From contig VXAY01001965.1 of the NCBI GenBank assembly GCA_013399855.1, forward strand, positions 1,169,531-1,233,530: a stretch of 64,000 bases of DNA. The letters run 5' to 3'. Below the pieces are notes generated by a model. It worked only from the letters and a program-made list of their open reading frames with translations. It was not told the DNA's origin and ran no database searches. The translations under genes were made by a program, and so were the position numbers. The first letter of the stretch is position 1, and every line of letters starts with the position of its first letter. This document shows positions 35,672-48,515 of the stretch, piece by piece. The stretch comes from Oxyruncus cristatus (taxonomy: Eukaryota > Chordata > Aves > Passeriformes > Cotingidae).

Positions 35672-36640
35672 TCATAGGATCATAGGATAATTCAGGTTGG
35701 AAGGGACCTTAGGAGTTCTCTATTCCAACCATTGTTCAAAGCAATCAGCTGTGAGATCTGACCATGTGGCTTTGCAATTAAGTCTTAAAAGTCTCCAGGG
35801 ATGGAGATTGCACAGCCTCTGAGCAACCTGTTCCACAGCTGGGCTGTCCTCAGGGTGAAAACGTGGTTTTTTTTTACATCCAGTCGGAACACTCTTTGCT
35901 TCAACTTGCCTCTTTTCCTCCCATCACACATTACTGTGAAGAGCCTATCTTTGTGTTCTCAAGAACCTACCCATGGATACAGAAGGGGAGCTGTTAGATC
36001 TGCTCCAAAGCCTTCTTTTCTAGGCTGAACAAGAAAGACTGCATCATTACTTCCCAAATACTTAACTTTGAATTAGTTTTGTTTAACATCAAGAAGTTCT
36101 TATCAACCCAAGCCTCCCATAGCCTGTCTATGTCCTTTAAAATGACCTTTCAGCTCTCAAATACATCAACTTGTTCTCCGTGGTTTGGTACCAAACTTGG
36201 AAAGTTCACTATGTTGTCTTTTCTTCTGTTGTGTCCAGTGAAGATGGCATGTACAAGAGGTCTTGGGGCAGACCTTTACTGAACTCTGCTTGTTACTGGC
36301 CTCCAGGAGTAGTGCAGATTCTGACCCTACCTACCTAACAAATTTTTTACCCGCCTAGTTGAGACCATAAAGTCTCAATTTTGATACTTGGGAAAGTAGT
36401 GTTTAAAACCTTACTAAAAGTCAAGATAAATGATACCCACTTCTTCCCCTCCATTTACGAATTCATCAATCATAGAAGACAAAGCATTTGTAAAGCCTTG
36501 CTGACTGTTCCAAGTTACTTCCATGTGCTCACAAATGTATTCCAAGAGGATTCACTCTGTGATTTTGCAAGGGCTGAAAGTGAGGTTGACTGGTAAGTAG
36601 TTCTCTATATTGACCCTTTGGCAAAAATTTTTTTAAAGTC
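35672..36640 (-). mobile_element. CR1 LINE fragment, minus strand, about 1 kb
   Basis: The 3' end lies on the left: octamer tail TCATAGGATCATAGGATAA, then 'ggttggaagggacctt'. Sequence continues through the antisense C-terminal ORF2 region to about 36040, then through antisense reverse-transcriptase sequence to about 36640. In the latter, 'aaaaccttactaaaagtcaagataaatgatacccac' and 'gaggttgactggtaagtagtt' correspond to the AFD..PHN and NYRPVSLTS regions. The C-terminal and RT parts are closer together than in a full element, so internal sequence has been lost. Many substitutions and stops; inactive. Confidence 0.8.
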
Positions 36641-36699
36641 ATTTACTCATATTATTTTTTTTTTTAATTTTTTTTCCCTGGCATCTGAATCTTCTGAAG

Positions 36700-38160
36700 T
36701 TACAAAATTATGTCTTTTAAAGAGGGCAAGAAGTGTTGATTGACCAGTGGAGTAATAAAAAGCACAGAACAACCAAAAGTTTAGGCAGAGAAACAACTAG
36801 TAGCTGTGATTCTTTGAACAAAAGAATTCTAGTCCTTCAGCTCCAGGCACAAGCAGGACATGCAATCTGGTTACTGGACCTTAGAAATCTTTGTGAAGAA
36901 GCCAGTATTGAGTACTTTCAAATACCTGCAGTGAATATCATCAAAACTCCACCAAAGCAACAGGATGTTATGTGTTCAGGAAAAAAATTTCTGGTGACAA
37001 AAGATACCAGACAGGGATGAAAGCAACTCATAACCTAAGAGAATAGAGAGTCTGCCAACATCCTACGGGTTGGGTTTCTCACCTCTTTGAAGGGGTGCCC
37101 AATACTTTATGAGGGTTCCAAATAAATCCCAAAAAAGAAAGTGGTGAAACAAGGCCAAAACCAGATCTTACCCTATACTGGTCAGATAACAAGGAAAAAA
37201 TGCCTAACTTGGACAGCATAAACTGGACTTTGTATCAGGGGAATTTTGTGCTGATTTCAGTGAATCAAAGGAGAATAACAATAAGACATATTCCTTGTCC
37301 AGGTACACCTGGGATAAATCAAAGAATTAATCTCCCACCTAGAAAATAATGCCCAGTTTTTAGCATTATTGGACCAATACGAAACTCATCAAGGTTACAG
37401 TAATTCAAAATAGAGAATTTTATGGCTTAAAAAATCCCAACGTTCTTCTGAGACAGAGTGAAATCAACAGTTGTATTTGTACTGTGAGAATGATGTGGTC
37501 AAGCCAGTTAGTCCTTCAACTTTCAAGAGGGAAACTAAATGCATGTAGGATATTGAAAGTGATGGTAGAACGTGTCTCTCTTGTGTGACGCATGACTGTA
37601 AGAAGCTACAAACCATTTAAGCATCATTTAAAAACTACTGCAGAGATTAGGAATTTGAAAGCATGGTACATGCTCTGGAATATTTGGAAAACACTAAGAA
37701 AACAAATTTAGTTATACGACAATGGCAGGTGGCAAAGGTAGAACAAAGACCTCTACACAGAAATGTTTAATGATCCAACTTCTAGATTTGATTATATAAC
37801 ACATTTCCGGGCTCGATGAATTGGATAATGTAGATTGCATTTCTAGCAGGACAATAGGTGTCTGAACAAAAGACATAAATCAAAAGCCAATTGAAGGAAT
37901 ATGTAACGATCTGCACAAACCTTGGACAAAGTGACCAACATTAATCAGGTTTTGCTAGTGATGTTAAACAAATGCTGAAATGCCAGCTAACAGTCTTGTA
38001 ATTAGTTTTCTTAGTATGGAGCTAAGATTTAATGGCAAACAGCCCTTTTTTCCAACTGCTAGCCAGCATATGGGGCATGAAACAAGAAGAATCTCAACCG
38101 GACATTGAGATTTCTTGGCCTTCAGAAAAGATTAACAAACTATGACTAAAAATAAAAGTC
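36700..38160 (+). other. Unrecognised, possibly decayed coding relic
   Basis: About 1.45 kb of A-rich sequence following the CR1. A 95-codon frame (36733-37020) of mixed, protein-like composition includes RNLCEEASIEYFQIPAVN and IIKTPPKQQDV. Downstream, partial frames continue with frequent stops, for example CENDVVKPVSPSTFKRETK near 37480-37545 and QWQVAKVEQRPLHRNV near 37725-37770. This pattern could be a processed pseudogene, an old viral or transposon gene, or chance. No poly(A) tail, terminal repeat or known motif was found, and I do not recognise a parent. Confidence 0.2.
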
Positions 38161-41100
38161 AGCCTCTGGAATTTCCAAAAATTGATTTAAAAATTAAACT
38201 GCAGAAAAAATATAATTAAATAAGGGAATACGCTGATTTTTTTTATTCTATATACCAGTAGTCAGGTGTTATTCATAGAACTTCCACATTCCTCTCTGTA
38301 AACTTTCATGTTCCTCTCTGTAAGAAAACCAAGCTTTCAAATTATGCTAAGTATACGAAAATTATATTCTGCTTTTAGAAATAACAGAGGACATGATGTA
38401 ACACTGAAAAATATACCCTACAGCTTCCTCATTAGAATTTCATACTTCTACCTCAATCTTTAATTAGAATTTAAAGTTGAGATCTAAAGCACTAGTTAAA
38501 GACAAATTACAGCTGGATTTCCTGACATTTAGCTGAAGTGTCCCTTTCATCTGAAGGTTTGGTAACTTTTTTACTTTTAAGAAGAGGAACAATTTGCTCT
38601 AGGTTAATGTGATTGTCTGCCTAGAGGCAAGTTTTCAAAACATGTGTAGATGCAAATATTACATGTATAAGAATCTTCATTTCTACGGGCAAACTGACAT
38701 TTGCAAGTGCAAATTGAATGGCAGAAATTGGACCTATCCAGTTTGCACATTCAAAAGTTGACAGATATGTGGCATAGAACTAGGAAAGCAATCTGGAAAT
38801 GGCAACCCCAGCCATATAATACCCAAAGTATATATTAGGCAGCTTGAACTGATAAGGAAATAAATATTGATTATTTCTTTTTAGGTGAGAGGAAGAATAA
38901 GTCGAAGTTCTTTCAAGTTCACAAGAAAAAAATAATGTTGTAATCATTGGAAACAGGTCCTATTTATTGAATCAATGTTTATTGAGGACTAAAAAGGCCA
39001 GAAAAAAGGCTAGGAATATTTTTATTTTTCAATACAGAAAGAGTAGGAGAAGGAGTCTGTATTAATCTATCCTGTGGTTTATTTAAGAAATAATTTATCG
39101 TAAAGTTAATAAAAGTCTTAAAGCAAAGAACATTGAGAGCTGTGTTATCCTGAAAATTGGGGATCCTGAAAATGTTCAGACACTTCTGCCTTAAATGTGT
39201 ACAAGTAAATTAGTAATCTACATCTAAGGTTCTCTCATGGTCTGTGTTACATAACTACTCCAAGAGGAGATAAATAGCCACCTGGAGACTGCCTGCCAAC
39301 TAATATAAACAGTGATTAAAATGGTAAGTTAGGTTTTTATTATTATGTTTAAAATTTAGATTATCTAACAACTAAACCTCTAAGTCAGGCGGTTGAATCC
39401 CACCCAAGTCTGCAAGGAGACATCTGGAGAACAACAGTTGCACCAGATGCTGCAGAATTCTGTTTTACAGGCTGAATGTGAAAGCCTTTACACCAGACCT
39501 TGCTACATTTGAAACTATGGTAAAAGTCTATTTGTACACGCTTGAGGCATTGTCTCATCCTAGAGTAGTTTCTGAGGTTAAACTGTGACTGTTATTTTGT
39601 ATTCTTTTTTATTTTCTTTTTTCCTTTTTTTATAAGTGAGTTATGTTTCTCTACAGTTACACCAAATTCTTTCTTTTCAGAAAGGTACAAGGAGAAAGAA
39701 GCCTAATTAAACCAATTTTCTCTGAATAATGGTTCTTGCATCTATGAAGTGTGTCTCCTGATGTCTGCTAGGAGCTTTCTAAGTTCTTTGTATTTTTCCC
39801 TCCTTTTTATTATACTGGTAAGGTCTTTTACATTAATGCAGATTAATTTGATGAGGTTATTCATGGTCACTATTCTTACTCAATACACTAGGAGTGTATC
39901 TTGATATATGTTGTAATAAAATATAATCCTATTTCTTTCAAAAAGAGTGATCTGGTAAAAACCATGTTTCTTCTGTATCACTGCCAAAAGATTAGTGAAT
40001 AATCAGACTGCAAAGAACTCACTCTTTGTCCTTGTGCTATTTCTTAACAGTTTTTTTCTCACAGGTTTTAATACTCTTAGGAATTTTATTTACCACACCC
40101 ATGCCTGGGTTTTTTTTAAATTTGTATCTGTGTTCCCAAGCAATACTCTGAGACACAATCATTATGGATTTTTTTTTACCAGCTTTTATTTTCTACCATC
40201 CTACAGAAAAAGCTTTCAACATCACAAAGTGCAGATATTATTTTGTGTTCTTTGGTATTTATCAAGTTCCCCTTTTCCCCCTCCTTTTTTGTGAGGACTA
40301 CTAGAGTGGTACCCTTTGTATATTTTATAATCTTTCTTCATCTGATGTATTTTTGAGGGAAGTACCTCAAATGTACATGGCCTATCAACCAGGTAAAATA
40401 CCTATGTGGTTGCAGTCAAGCTTTTCATACAACATTCTTGAGCTTCGGAGACCCAATATAATGTGAACCTAAAATTAATTTATAACATTCCATTATCTGA
40501 TCTACACTTCATTTACATTTGCATTTGCAGTCTTCAATACAAGGAATCTTTCCACAAAAATGCATCTTCAGAGGTTTACATTAAATGAATGGGTTGAGAA
40601 CTCTTACTATGGTAAGTCTGAGAGAATAAGAGAACCTGTGACCTCATTTCAAAATCTATCTTCAGTCAAATCCTCCCTCCTTCTGCTTCTTGACCCTTCA
40701 CAGTGCATCTCTTGTCAAAAGATTTTTGGGACTGTATCTTTCTTCTGGGTTTGCACTATTGCAGGCTTACAGTGATTCAAGGCCTTTGCTTTTTGCATTT
40801 CTTTTTGTTGATGTCTTTAAGGTGGAATTATGAAAAAGGAACAAAACTGAAAACATATCTTTATTGTCACTTCTTTCTTGAGCAACAGCCATTTTCTTTT
40901 GCCATTTGCGAGCACCTCCTAATTTTATATAGTAGGTAAAAGGTAACAGGTGAAAACTGTAAAACTGTCAAAAGCAAACAGAAATTTAAAGGGAGGTCTT
41001 ACCTCTATCTAAATAATTCCACGTTACTTTTTTCCTTCATGTCTTTTTTTTCTGCTCAAATGTCACTGTTAAGAGGTTCTATAAGATTAGTATTTTAGAA

Positions 41101-42767
41101 ACCTGTGAAAAAATATCTTCTTATCCCAAAAAGAGGGAGGTTCTCCAGCTGATAGTAATGGATTTTGACAACTGTATTTCTGGGCATCCTATCCATTGCA
41201 AACATAAGAAACAAACTTCTGTGTGCCCTTTTAGTAATCACTTTCTTGGAGTTGTGTCTTAATGGTTCCTTAATTGCATTCTGTTTCAGGCTTGACAATT
41301 TTCATTTCTTTTTGCCTCCTGACATGACCTCCAATTTCAAATTATTGTGCTTCTTTCTGTTCCCAGTGATCTAAATGAAGTTCTTTATGTCTTTTTCGTT
41401 TGCTTCAGTTTTCCTTAATTTTTACCTATCAGTGGTGGTTTCATCGGTGCATTCTAGTTCAGGTGCTTGTTCTTATTCCCTCTCCAGTATGAACTACTTC
41501 TGTTTTCTGAATGCTGTTACCCTCTGTATCTACCATCTTTTACCTTTATTATCTGACAGAATTTATTTGAAGAAGGAGAAGGATCAGGAAAGACTTTTTG
41601 TGCTTTCGCATTTTTGGCATCAAGTCTCAGTATTTATTTGGCTGGAAGGTTTCTTCAGTCTTTCTTCAGAAAATAATTCATCTTTATGCTTCTGATAGGA
41701 TAACTTGTGAAACTGTCCTTTGTTATATGTTCCCACAGTGGCTTAAGGTCTTCTCTCTTACATCTCTTTTCTGTATGTCCATACATATGTTTCATCCTAT
41801 GGGATATCATCAGCCTTCAGAAACTTCTACTAAGGGTAATAGAGACAAATTTCCATCCTTTCAGCGCTGGATGAAATCAGAAATACCCTTTGTTAGTCCA
41901 CATAAATACAGTTCTCCCTCACTGCATCCACCGAAAGTGTGTGGTTACAGGTATTTAAGAGCAACATGCCACTGCAATCTAGCCTGGAGATCACCACACT
42001 GCATATCATCCAGCCATTAGGAGACTCTTATTTATAATTGCCACAGAAAGAAATAGTTTTCCACAAAAGTCACAGAAGTGCTCAAATTCAAACACCACCA
42101 AGAATTAAAGAGAAAGTAATAGGAAATTTATTTGGTAACAAACTTTCATTAATTCATATATGTGTCAAAATCAGGGAGGGGATCTTTTATTTTCAGATAA
42201 CACTAATTTAGTCTTTCCAGCCTGTCTCCTCAATCTATTTACCTTCCTCTGACGGCTGATCATATCAGTCCCTTTGTAGGCAGAACTTTGACATATTGTA
42301 TCAAATGTAGCATGAACTAAGCATCTCATACATTTCTTCTGTACAACTGCAAAAACAGAGACAGGACTACGGTCCCAGTTCACTGAACTTGCAGGTTCCT
42401 GGTGAGCTAATTTAATCTCAAAAAGAGTTTTCTTAGAAGTCAACTCTGGTTTCTTTCCCCTTTACTATCATTCTAGTCCAGTGACCAAAATCTAAGGGAG
42501 CTTGAATAACCGTAAGTGATCAAGACTTTTAAAATTCTGTGGTCTCTGTTGAGTTCTAGTCCTTCAGCATTTATGTTCCATCAAGGACCAATCTTAGCAT
42601 GACCTTACTTATCTAGCACTAATGAGATGCATCACAGGTTCTGCATCTGCATCAGACAAGTTCATTAAGGTTTGTGAAATGCTCAGCCAGTGTGCTAATA
42701 GAGGGCATGTAAGTATGCAGATAGAGAGAAACACCTGGTAACTACCTAAAAGAAGTCTGATTATTCT
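38161..42767. other. AT-rich unique sequence, no confirmed gene
   Basis: The plus strand is T-rich between about 39600 and 41800, which yields several Phe/Leu/Ser-rich frames (39995-40294, 41375-41695, 41598-42020) that look compositional. A splice-flanked exon-like segment at 40533-40611 is listed separately. The minus frame at 42171-42443 (90 codons, Lys/Arg-rich end) matches nothing I recognise. The T-rich strand could be the antisense of an old A-rich retroelement, but no landmark supports that. Confidence 0.45.
40533..40611 (+). other. Exon-like segment, 79 nt (speculative)
   Basis: A TTTGCATTTGCAG acceptor ends at 40532 and a strong G|GTAAGT donor begins at 40612. One of three phases is open across the segment and reads FNTRNLSTKMHLQRFTLNEWVENSYYG; the other two are closed by stops. 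Internal exons of this size are common. I do not recognise the peptide and found no partner exon, so a pseudo-exon is the default explanation. Confidence 0.15.
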
Positions 42768-43193
42768 CGAGCACACAAGTCCTATGAGGAAAGGCTGAGG
42801 GAGCTGGGGTTGTTTAGCCCGGAGAAGAGAAGGCTCAGGGAAGACCTCATTGCTCTCTACAACTACCTGAAAGGAGGTTGTAGCCAGGTGGGAGTTGGTC
42901 TCTTCTCCCAGGCAACCAGCAGCAGGACAAGAGGGCATGACCTTAAGCTATGCCAGGGGAGGTTTAGGTTAGATATCAGAAAGAACTTCTTTACAAAGAA
43001 GGTAATCAGGCATTGGAATGGGCTGCCCAGGGAAGTGGTGGATTCTCCGTCCCTGGAGGTTTTTAAGATGAGACTGGATGTGGCACTTAGTGCCATAGTT
43101 TAGTAACCACAGCAGTGTTGGATCAAGGGTTGGACTTGATGACCTTGGAGGTCTTTTCTAACCCAGTTGATTCTATGATTATATGATTCTGTG
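42768..43193 (+). mobile_element. CR1 LINE 3' fragment, plus strand
   Basis: A 5'-truncated CR1 starting near 'gcacacaagtcctatgagg' and ending in an octamer tail (GATTCTATGATTATATGATTCTGTG). The frame at 42810-43103 reads the ORF2 C-terminus: [36 protein letters not shown] and [23 protein letters not shown]. By hand it differs from the 22.7-kb copy at roughly 30 of about 385 positions, and the stop codon and UTR correspond. No endonuclease or RT is present. Both copies lie in the same orientation, 20 kb apart. Confidence 0.95.
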
Positions 43194-46100
43194 ATAATCA
43201 GAAGAAGAATTAGTCCCATTCTGGCAAAATACAATTTATATGCTGTCAGACTTGATCCTTTTCTGAAGTAACCAAAAGTGACTGAACAACTTTGGTGCAT
43301 CCTCCAGTCTTCAAAGCACATGACACAGTGTTATGCTTAGGATATGCTTCCTATCTCTGAGAACATGAATGTTGTGGTTGGCTTTCCATGTAAAGAACTG
43401 AGCTATAAAGTTGGGGGGGGGGAGTTATTTCATTTGTCAAGCTTAGTCTAAGGCATATATTGCTCAGGATACTTACTTTTGTAGAAATATGTGCACTCCA
43501 TCCATTATGTGAGGATTGATTTGAAGGGATTTGAACAGTTTGAGGTAGAGTAGCTATTTGGAGTAATGAAATTATCTCACTTTGCTTCCCTGGAAAGCTC
43601 AATTAGGAGAGAGATATTTCTGTTGCAGAAGTGTGTTTTGTTGATATGTAGAAAGAACAAATATGGAAGGGAAGCAGCTAGTGCTATCCAGCGATGGGGA
43701 GGGGAGCATGCAGCTTTCAAACCAAAATTTTCCATTAAGAACACAGCGTTATGACTCAAACAATGGCTGTAATATACATAACCCTTTGGTAATTACTATT
43801 ATTATTATTGTAATAAGGAATAAGTTAATATCACTTCAGTTCCGTTCAGAAATTCTGCTGTACTTTTTTAACTGTCATATAACAGCAATGGGATAAGTCA
43901 GAGGTTTTGGTGTCACATCGATGGCGAACAGCTTCCTGTGGAAGGACTAGCATAAGAGGATCTTTGCCACAGATCAGATCTCTTTCTTATTCTGTTAGTA
44001 CTAAAGTGATTATTGCTGTTATTGTAAAAGGAAAAGGGAAATATTCTTCTTCAGGGAAGAGTCTTCTGAATTCCATCAACCTGGTAACACAACATCATTT
44101 TGGCGAGGTACAGGAAGAATCCAAACTGTTCATCCCATTCTGAAACACAGCAGCTTCAGGTAAGACGTTTAGTGGTCTTGAGCTACTTTTTATCTTTATG
44201 TTCTCAAATTCTGCCACATCTCTAGCAGAATGAGAACTTCAGGATGAGGTGACGTAGTTGAAAACTTCAGCTACTTGTGGGAGAACCACCAGATAAGCAA
44301 AACATATGCAGTGATGACTGTAAAAAATGTGTCACTGCAATCGAAGTGTGTGGTTAGTGCAAGCTGAATTTACTTTCTAACTCTCGGCCCACTGCTACAC
44401 TCCTACTAGAGTCTGGAAACCATCTTTAGCAAAGGGGAGTGGATGTGTGTGAAAAGATGTACAAGCAGCTGTTGTCTTGGCTGTACATTTGTACTATACA
44501 TGTACTATACTATCTGAGACCTGTTTGAATGCTTTGCTAGCATTCTGTCCTAATTTAAAACCAAATCGGGCTTGCTTAATCCACACATATCTTAAACTCA
44601 CTTGTGGTTTCAGTGCAAGTGTTCTGTGTTCATCAGCTGAATATTTAATATAGGAATAAAACACGAAATATCCCTAGAGGTAGTGGTTTACATTTATCTA
44701 TCTGACTTGAAACTGGAATAGCATGTAGTGATGTCTGATGTTGGTCCAGTTGTAAACTCCAGTGCAGGTACATCATCAGGAAACATGCCCTAATATATGA
44801 ACATATAGATTGCCTTCTCTGTCTACTTCAGGACTGCACCACTGAGCAGATCATGGTAAAACTTCTGATTTCATCAGTCTCAGGATTCAGTTTTATTCTT
44901 GATGTTTGGCCTTGGTAATAGTCAGTCCTCAAATACTTTAATGTACTTAAAGAATGGTGTGTAAATTGCTACCTAGCTTTATTATGATCAGACACAAATG
45001 TCAGAATATCACTAACAAATGCATCTGAATTTCATGTTTATCAGATTAATTTTACAATTCAAAAATTTCTGATGGCTCTAAGAATAACAACTCATCCTGG
45101 TTACATTGGTTGCAGAGAGATTTCTTATGATCCAAATACATGCAAATTGGTGACTGCTACATATAAAATTGGTGACTACTTGCTTACTCCTTTATTATTA
45201 TTTTTAGTGGCTCACAAACACAAAATATGTTGAACTCTGATATGAAATCATGACCCTTTCTCAAGATTTTCAGAGCAAGCCCAAACTGAGAGACAAAGTT
45301 ATGAGATATAAAAGCTCCAGGAAGCCTGAGCTCTGCCTGCCAATCTTTTTTTTAACAGGGGCAGCCATAGACATAATATTTGCAAAATGTTATCTCTTTT
45401 GAATGTATAGAAGTGGAATACTGACAGAGATACCTTTTATAACTTCAGATCCTCTCTATTGATAATATACTTTTTTTTTTTTCTGAATGATCACACTGTC
45501 ACTTTAAGACAATGCCAAATTTTAGTGTTCAAATGCATTTTGATTTTAACAAATCTTCCATAGAAAAATTGCTCTAGGTTGAAACATGACAATGCTTATG
45601 GAATGTATGAATTAGGAGTTCCTTTGTGTTACAGTAGAGGTCCTTAACTATCTAGTGTGTTAATGTAATAATTGTAAGATCCAGTCAGTGAACTACCTGA
45701 AGACTAGTTATTAATTTAAAATTCCAGTGTTGCCCTTGTTTCATAACCATTATAGACTATTAAATGTGTGTATTGTTGTGAGTAGAGCAGTTTTTTCTTG
45801 AATTGTATATTAACCATTAGTATTAGATTGTAAAAAGTAATGTATATTTTTAAATGACAAATGTGTTATGTACAGGCTTTCAGTGAAAAAAATTCGAAAG
45901 TTCATTTGAGTTGACAGTAATAGAAATTAATTTAGCAAACTGGGTCTAAATTTATTGCGTTTTTTAGCAGGACTAGATTTATTAAAAAAGACCATGATCC
46001 ACTGTAACCATGATACAATTTGGAAGGAGTTTATTATCCTCCATGCTGAGATTTCTTTGTTTACTTGGGTCCTCATTTGTGTGCTGGACAACATTTTCCC

Positions 46101-46369
46101 ATCTTGTATAGTTTTAGCTCTGATGATCAGCTTATAAAGACAACCAACTCTCTGTCCCTCAGAATATATCCTTCACATAGCACAGATGAAACTTTCTCTC
46201 TTTTGACCCCTTCCCAAGTCTTTTAAAAAATCATTATAAAGCTAAGGATAACAGACGTACATAAAACTCCATTTAACCATTGCACAGGTTATGATAAAAG
46301 CCAGGTTATTTGCTTTGTTCCCCTTAAATCCTTCCAGAACTCTGCTGTGAAAGTCAGTTTTATCTCCTG

Positions 46370-46700
46370 AAGCTCAGACCATGAAACTCCCCAATTAAAA
46401 TTCTTTTACTGCTTACTATCCTTTTAGTTGTGTTCAAGGTCCTTGTCTTCACCATCAAGGCTGTACTTTCATTTCTGCTTAGTGTAGTTTTTTTTCTTGA
46501 CTGCCCCCAAGATTCCCACCCAGATGCTGCTTTCAACCCCTCCTTCTACATTTATCTTTGTATTTTGTTCCTACTTGCCTCAGTTGGAACTGCAGCTGAA
46601 ATTATTCTCTGGCAGAGGCTCCTACAGCACTTGTACGTCACCACTCCTCAGCCGTACCATCCACCCCTGACTGCCCGTTCCCTGATGAGAAGTGTTTTAC
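46370..46700 (+). other. Possible ancient repeat, LINE-like (uncertain)
   Basis: The wording around 46425-46460 (TTCAAGGTCCTTGTCTTCACCATCAAGGCT, in pieces) resembles the 'F-K-V-L-x-x-T-x-K-A' region near the end of L2/CR1-like LINE ORF2. The frame 46430-46777 begins MFKVLVFTIKAV. Downstream similarity fades. It may equally be unique conserved sequence. Confidence 0.2.
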
Positions 46701-47017
46701 AGCCCCTTGCCTTTGCCACTGTGCACACATGGGGGACTTGGAGAGCTGGAAGCACAGTTCTCTGCAGCCTAATTTAAGAAGGCAGGCTTTATGGTTGGGA
46801 GTGAGAATTTCTCACATTCTTTTTGGATTGAGTTTAGGAAAAGATCACAGCACAAAAAGACTCGTGGATTATACAGAGACTGCTTTAACATCCATCAGTC
46901 ATGCCATCCTCAGCAGTCCAGAGCACTGTGTGAAACCTTGAAGGAATGAGCTTTTAAAGTTCTGGGGGGTTTATGCAGTTTCAGCAGCAAATATTCATTA
47001 TTTCCACATCTCCATGT

Positions 47018-47062
47018 AAAAAAAAAAAAAAGAAAAAAAAAGAAAAGAAAAAGAAAAAAAAG
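47018..47062 (+). repeat. A-rich (AAAAG)n tract
   Basis: Runs of 4 to 13 A interrupted by single G. It could be an old poly(A) tail, but no element body is recognised upstream. Confidence 0.9.
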
Positions 47063-48515
47063 ATATGTTCAATTAAAAGAGGAAATTTGCTCCAATGAAA
47101 TGTAGGGTTTTCATGGTTTGCTGGAGCCTCAGATCAAGATGTAGCTTGCACATATTTCATATGTGGCATAATTTCAAAGATACACTATGTGAATTGAAGA
47201 TGAAAGTTTGTATTTTAAATGTCTATCCTGTGCTTGCTATTCATTGAAATAGGAGATATAAAGAGATGAGTATGATGGCATCGGAGAAAAAAAACCCCAG
47301 TCTGTTTTGATATCTTATAGTGAATTGATATTGCTGTACTTGAAGGGTAATTTTGTGCTTTAAGGTCAAATCACAGCAAGATGATCCACCTATATACATA
47401 TATACATATGGACACAGGAGAAATGTATACAAATTAAGGATTAGATATCACCAGGTTAAATTGCAGGTTTGATCCTAAATGGAAATAAAAATCTACTCAT
47501 TGCCTTTAATTTAAAGTTAAATATGAGGGGCAGATGCAACTCTTCCTGCTGTGAGCAAATTGCAGCAATTTGTCCAAGATAATGAAGTTTTTCACTTGCT
47601 TATTGCAAAGTTTTAGGAATGTGGAAAACATTCATGAGATACTGGAATTCCTTATTATTTTTGAATAAATTTGATATGAGTGGTATTGCTGGAACCTGGA
47701 GAGAGGCTGTGAGTGACTGTAAATTGCAACTTGTTCAGCAAAGCCTGGGAGGATGACAAAAAGAATAAAAGTCATTAGCTTTTATATAGGAACAAGATCA
47801 TGGCTTGACTTTAATATACAAGATAATCTGAAGCAGTAAGCTGCTCACATACATCTACTTTTCTTTTCATAAGTTTTAATTTCCCAGAATTAATCAAAAT
47901 GCTAAACAAATGATTGAGAAATAAAACCTGAAATATACAAAGAAAAAAATGTTCATTACTAAAAATAAATCTTTTTCTGGACAAAACAGGATACTTCTAT
48001 GGCCAAGAAGAACAAGTTTGACTAAAGTCTACCTTACTGTCAGAAATCAAGAGAAGTTAACTTAAAGAGATCTGCAGTTTGTCTATCTTTGTTCTGAATA
48101 TATCTAAGTATATCAAGGAAATTAAAGAGATCTTTTATTAGGCCAATTAAAACCAAATGAGTAAAACATGTAGAATGATCAGGTAAATGTAACCTTCAAT
48201 CTGAGATCAATCCAAAGGAAAACAATGAAATAGATTCAATGAATTAAACTGATTTAGGAATAAGGTATATGGATATAATTATGTGTTAATACATTTTTAT
48301 GGAAAACAACTCTTGTAAAACTTTATTTCATTCCTTGATACTAGTAAAAATTTTGTTGATAAAATTAGAAGTTTATATCTAATGATATTAGGCATTTATC
48401 AGATGTTTGAAAGCATGACATTCAGCGCATAATATATGAATTAATGAATGGATGAAAAGCACTTCTTTAAAAAGTAGTTTTAAATGGTGAAACATCCTTC
48501 AGGTTCTTCCCAGAT

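Larger units (their letters stand above)
43194..48515. other. Unique sequence with simple repeats, no gene seen
   Basis: A G10 run at 43412-43421, an (ATT)n run near 43796-43811 and an A/AG-rich tract at 47018-47062 are present. The C- and T-rich segment at 46370-46700 is listed separately. Short frames elsewhere (43566-44143, 45955-46137) have no recognisable similarity. Confidence 0.5.

Noticed and set aside
39995..42020. Series of plus-strand frames suggesting a membrane protein gene
   Set aside because: Phe/Leu/Ser bias matches the T-rich strand. Frames are unlinked by splice sites and show no family motif.
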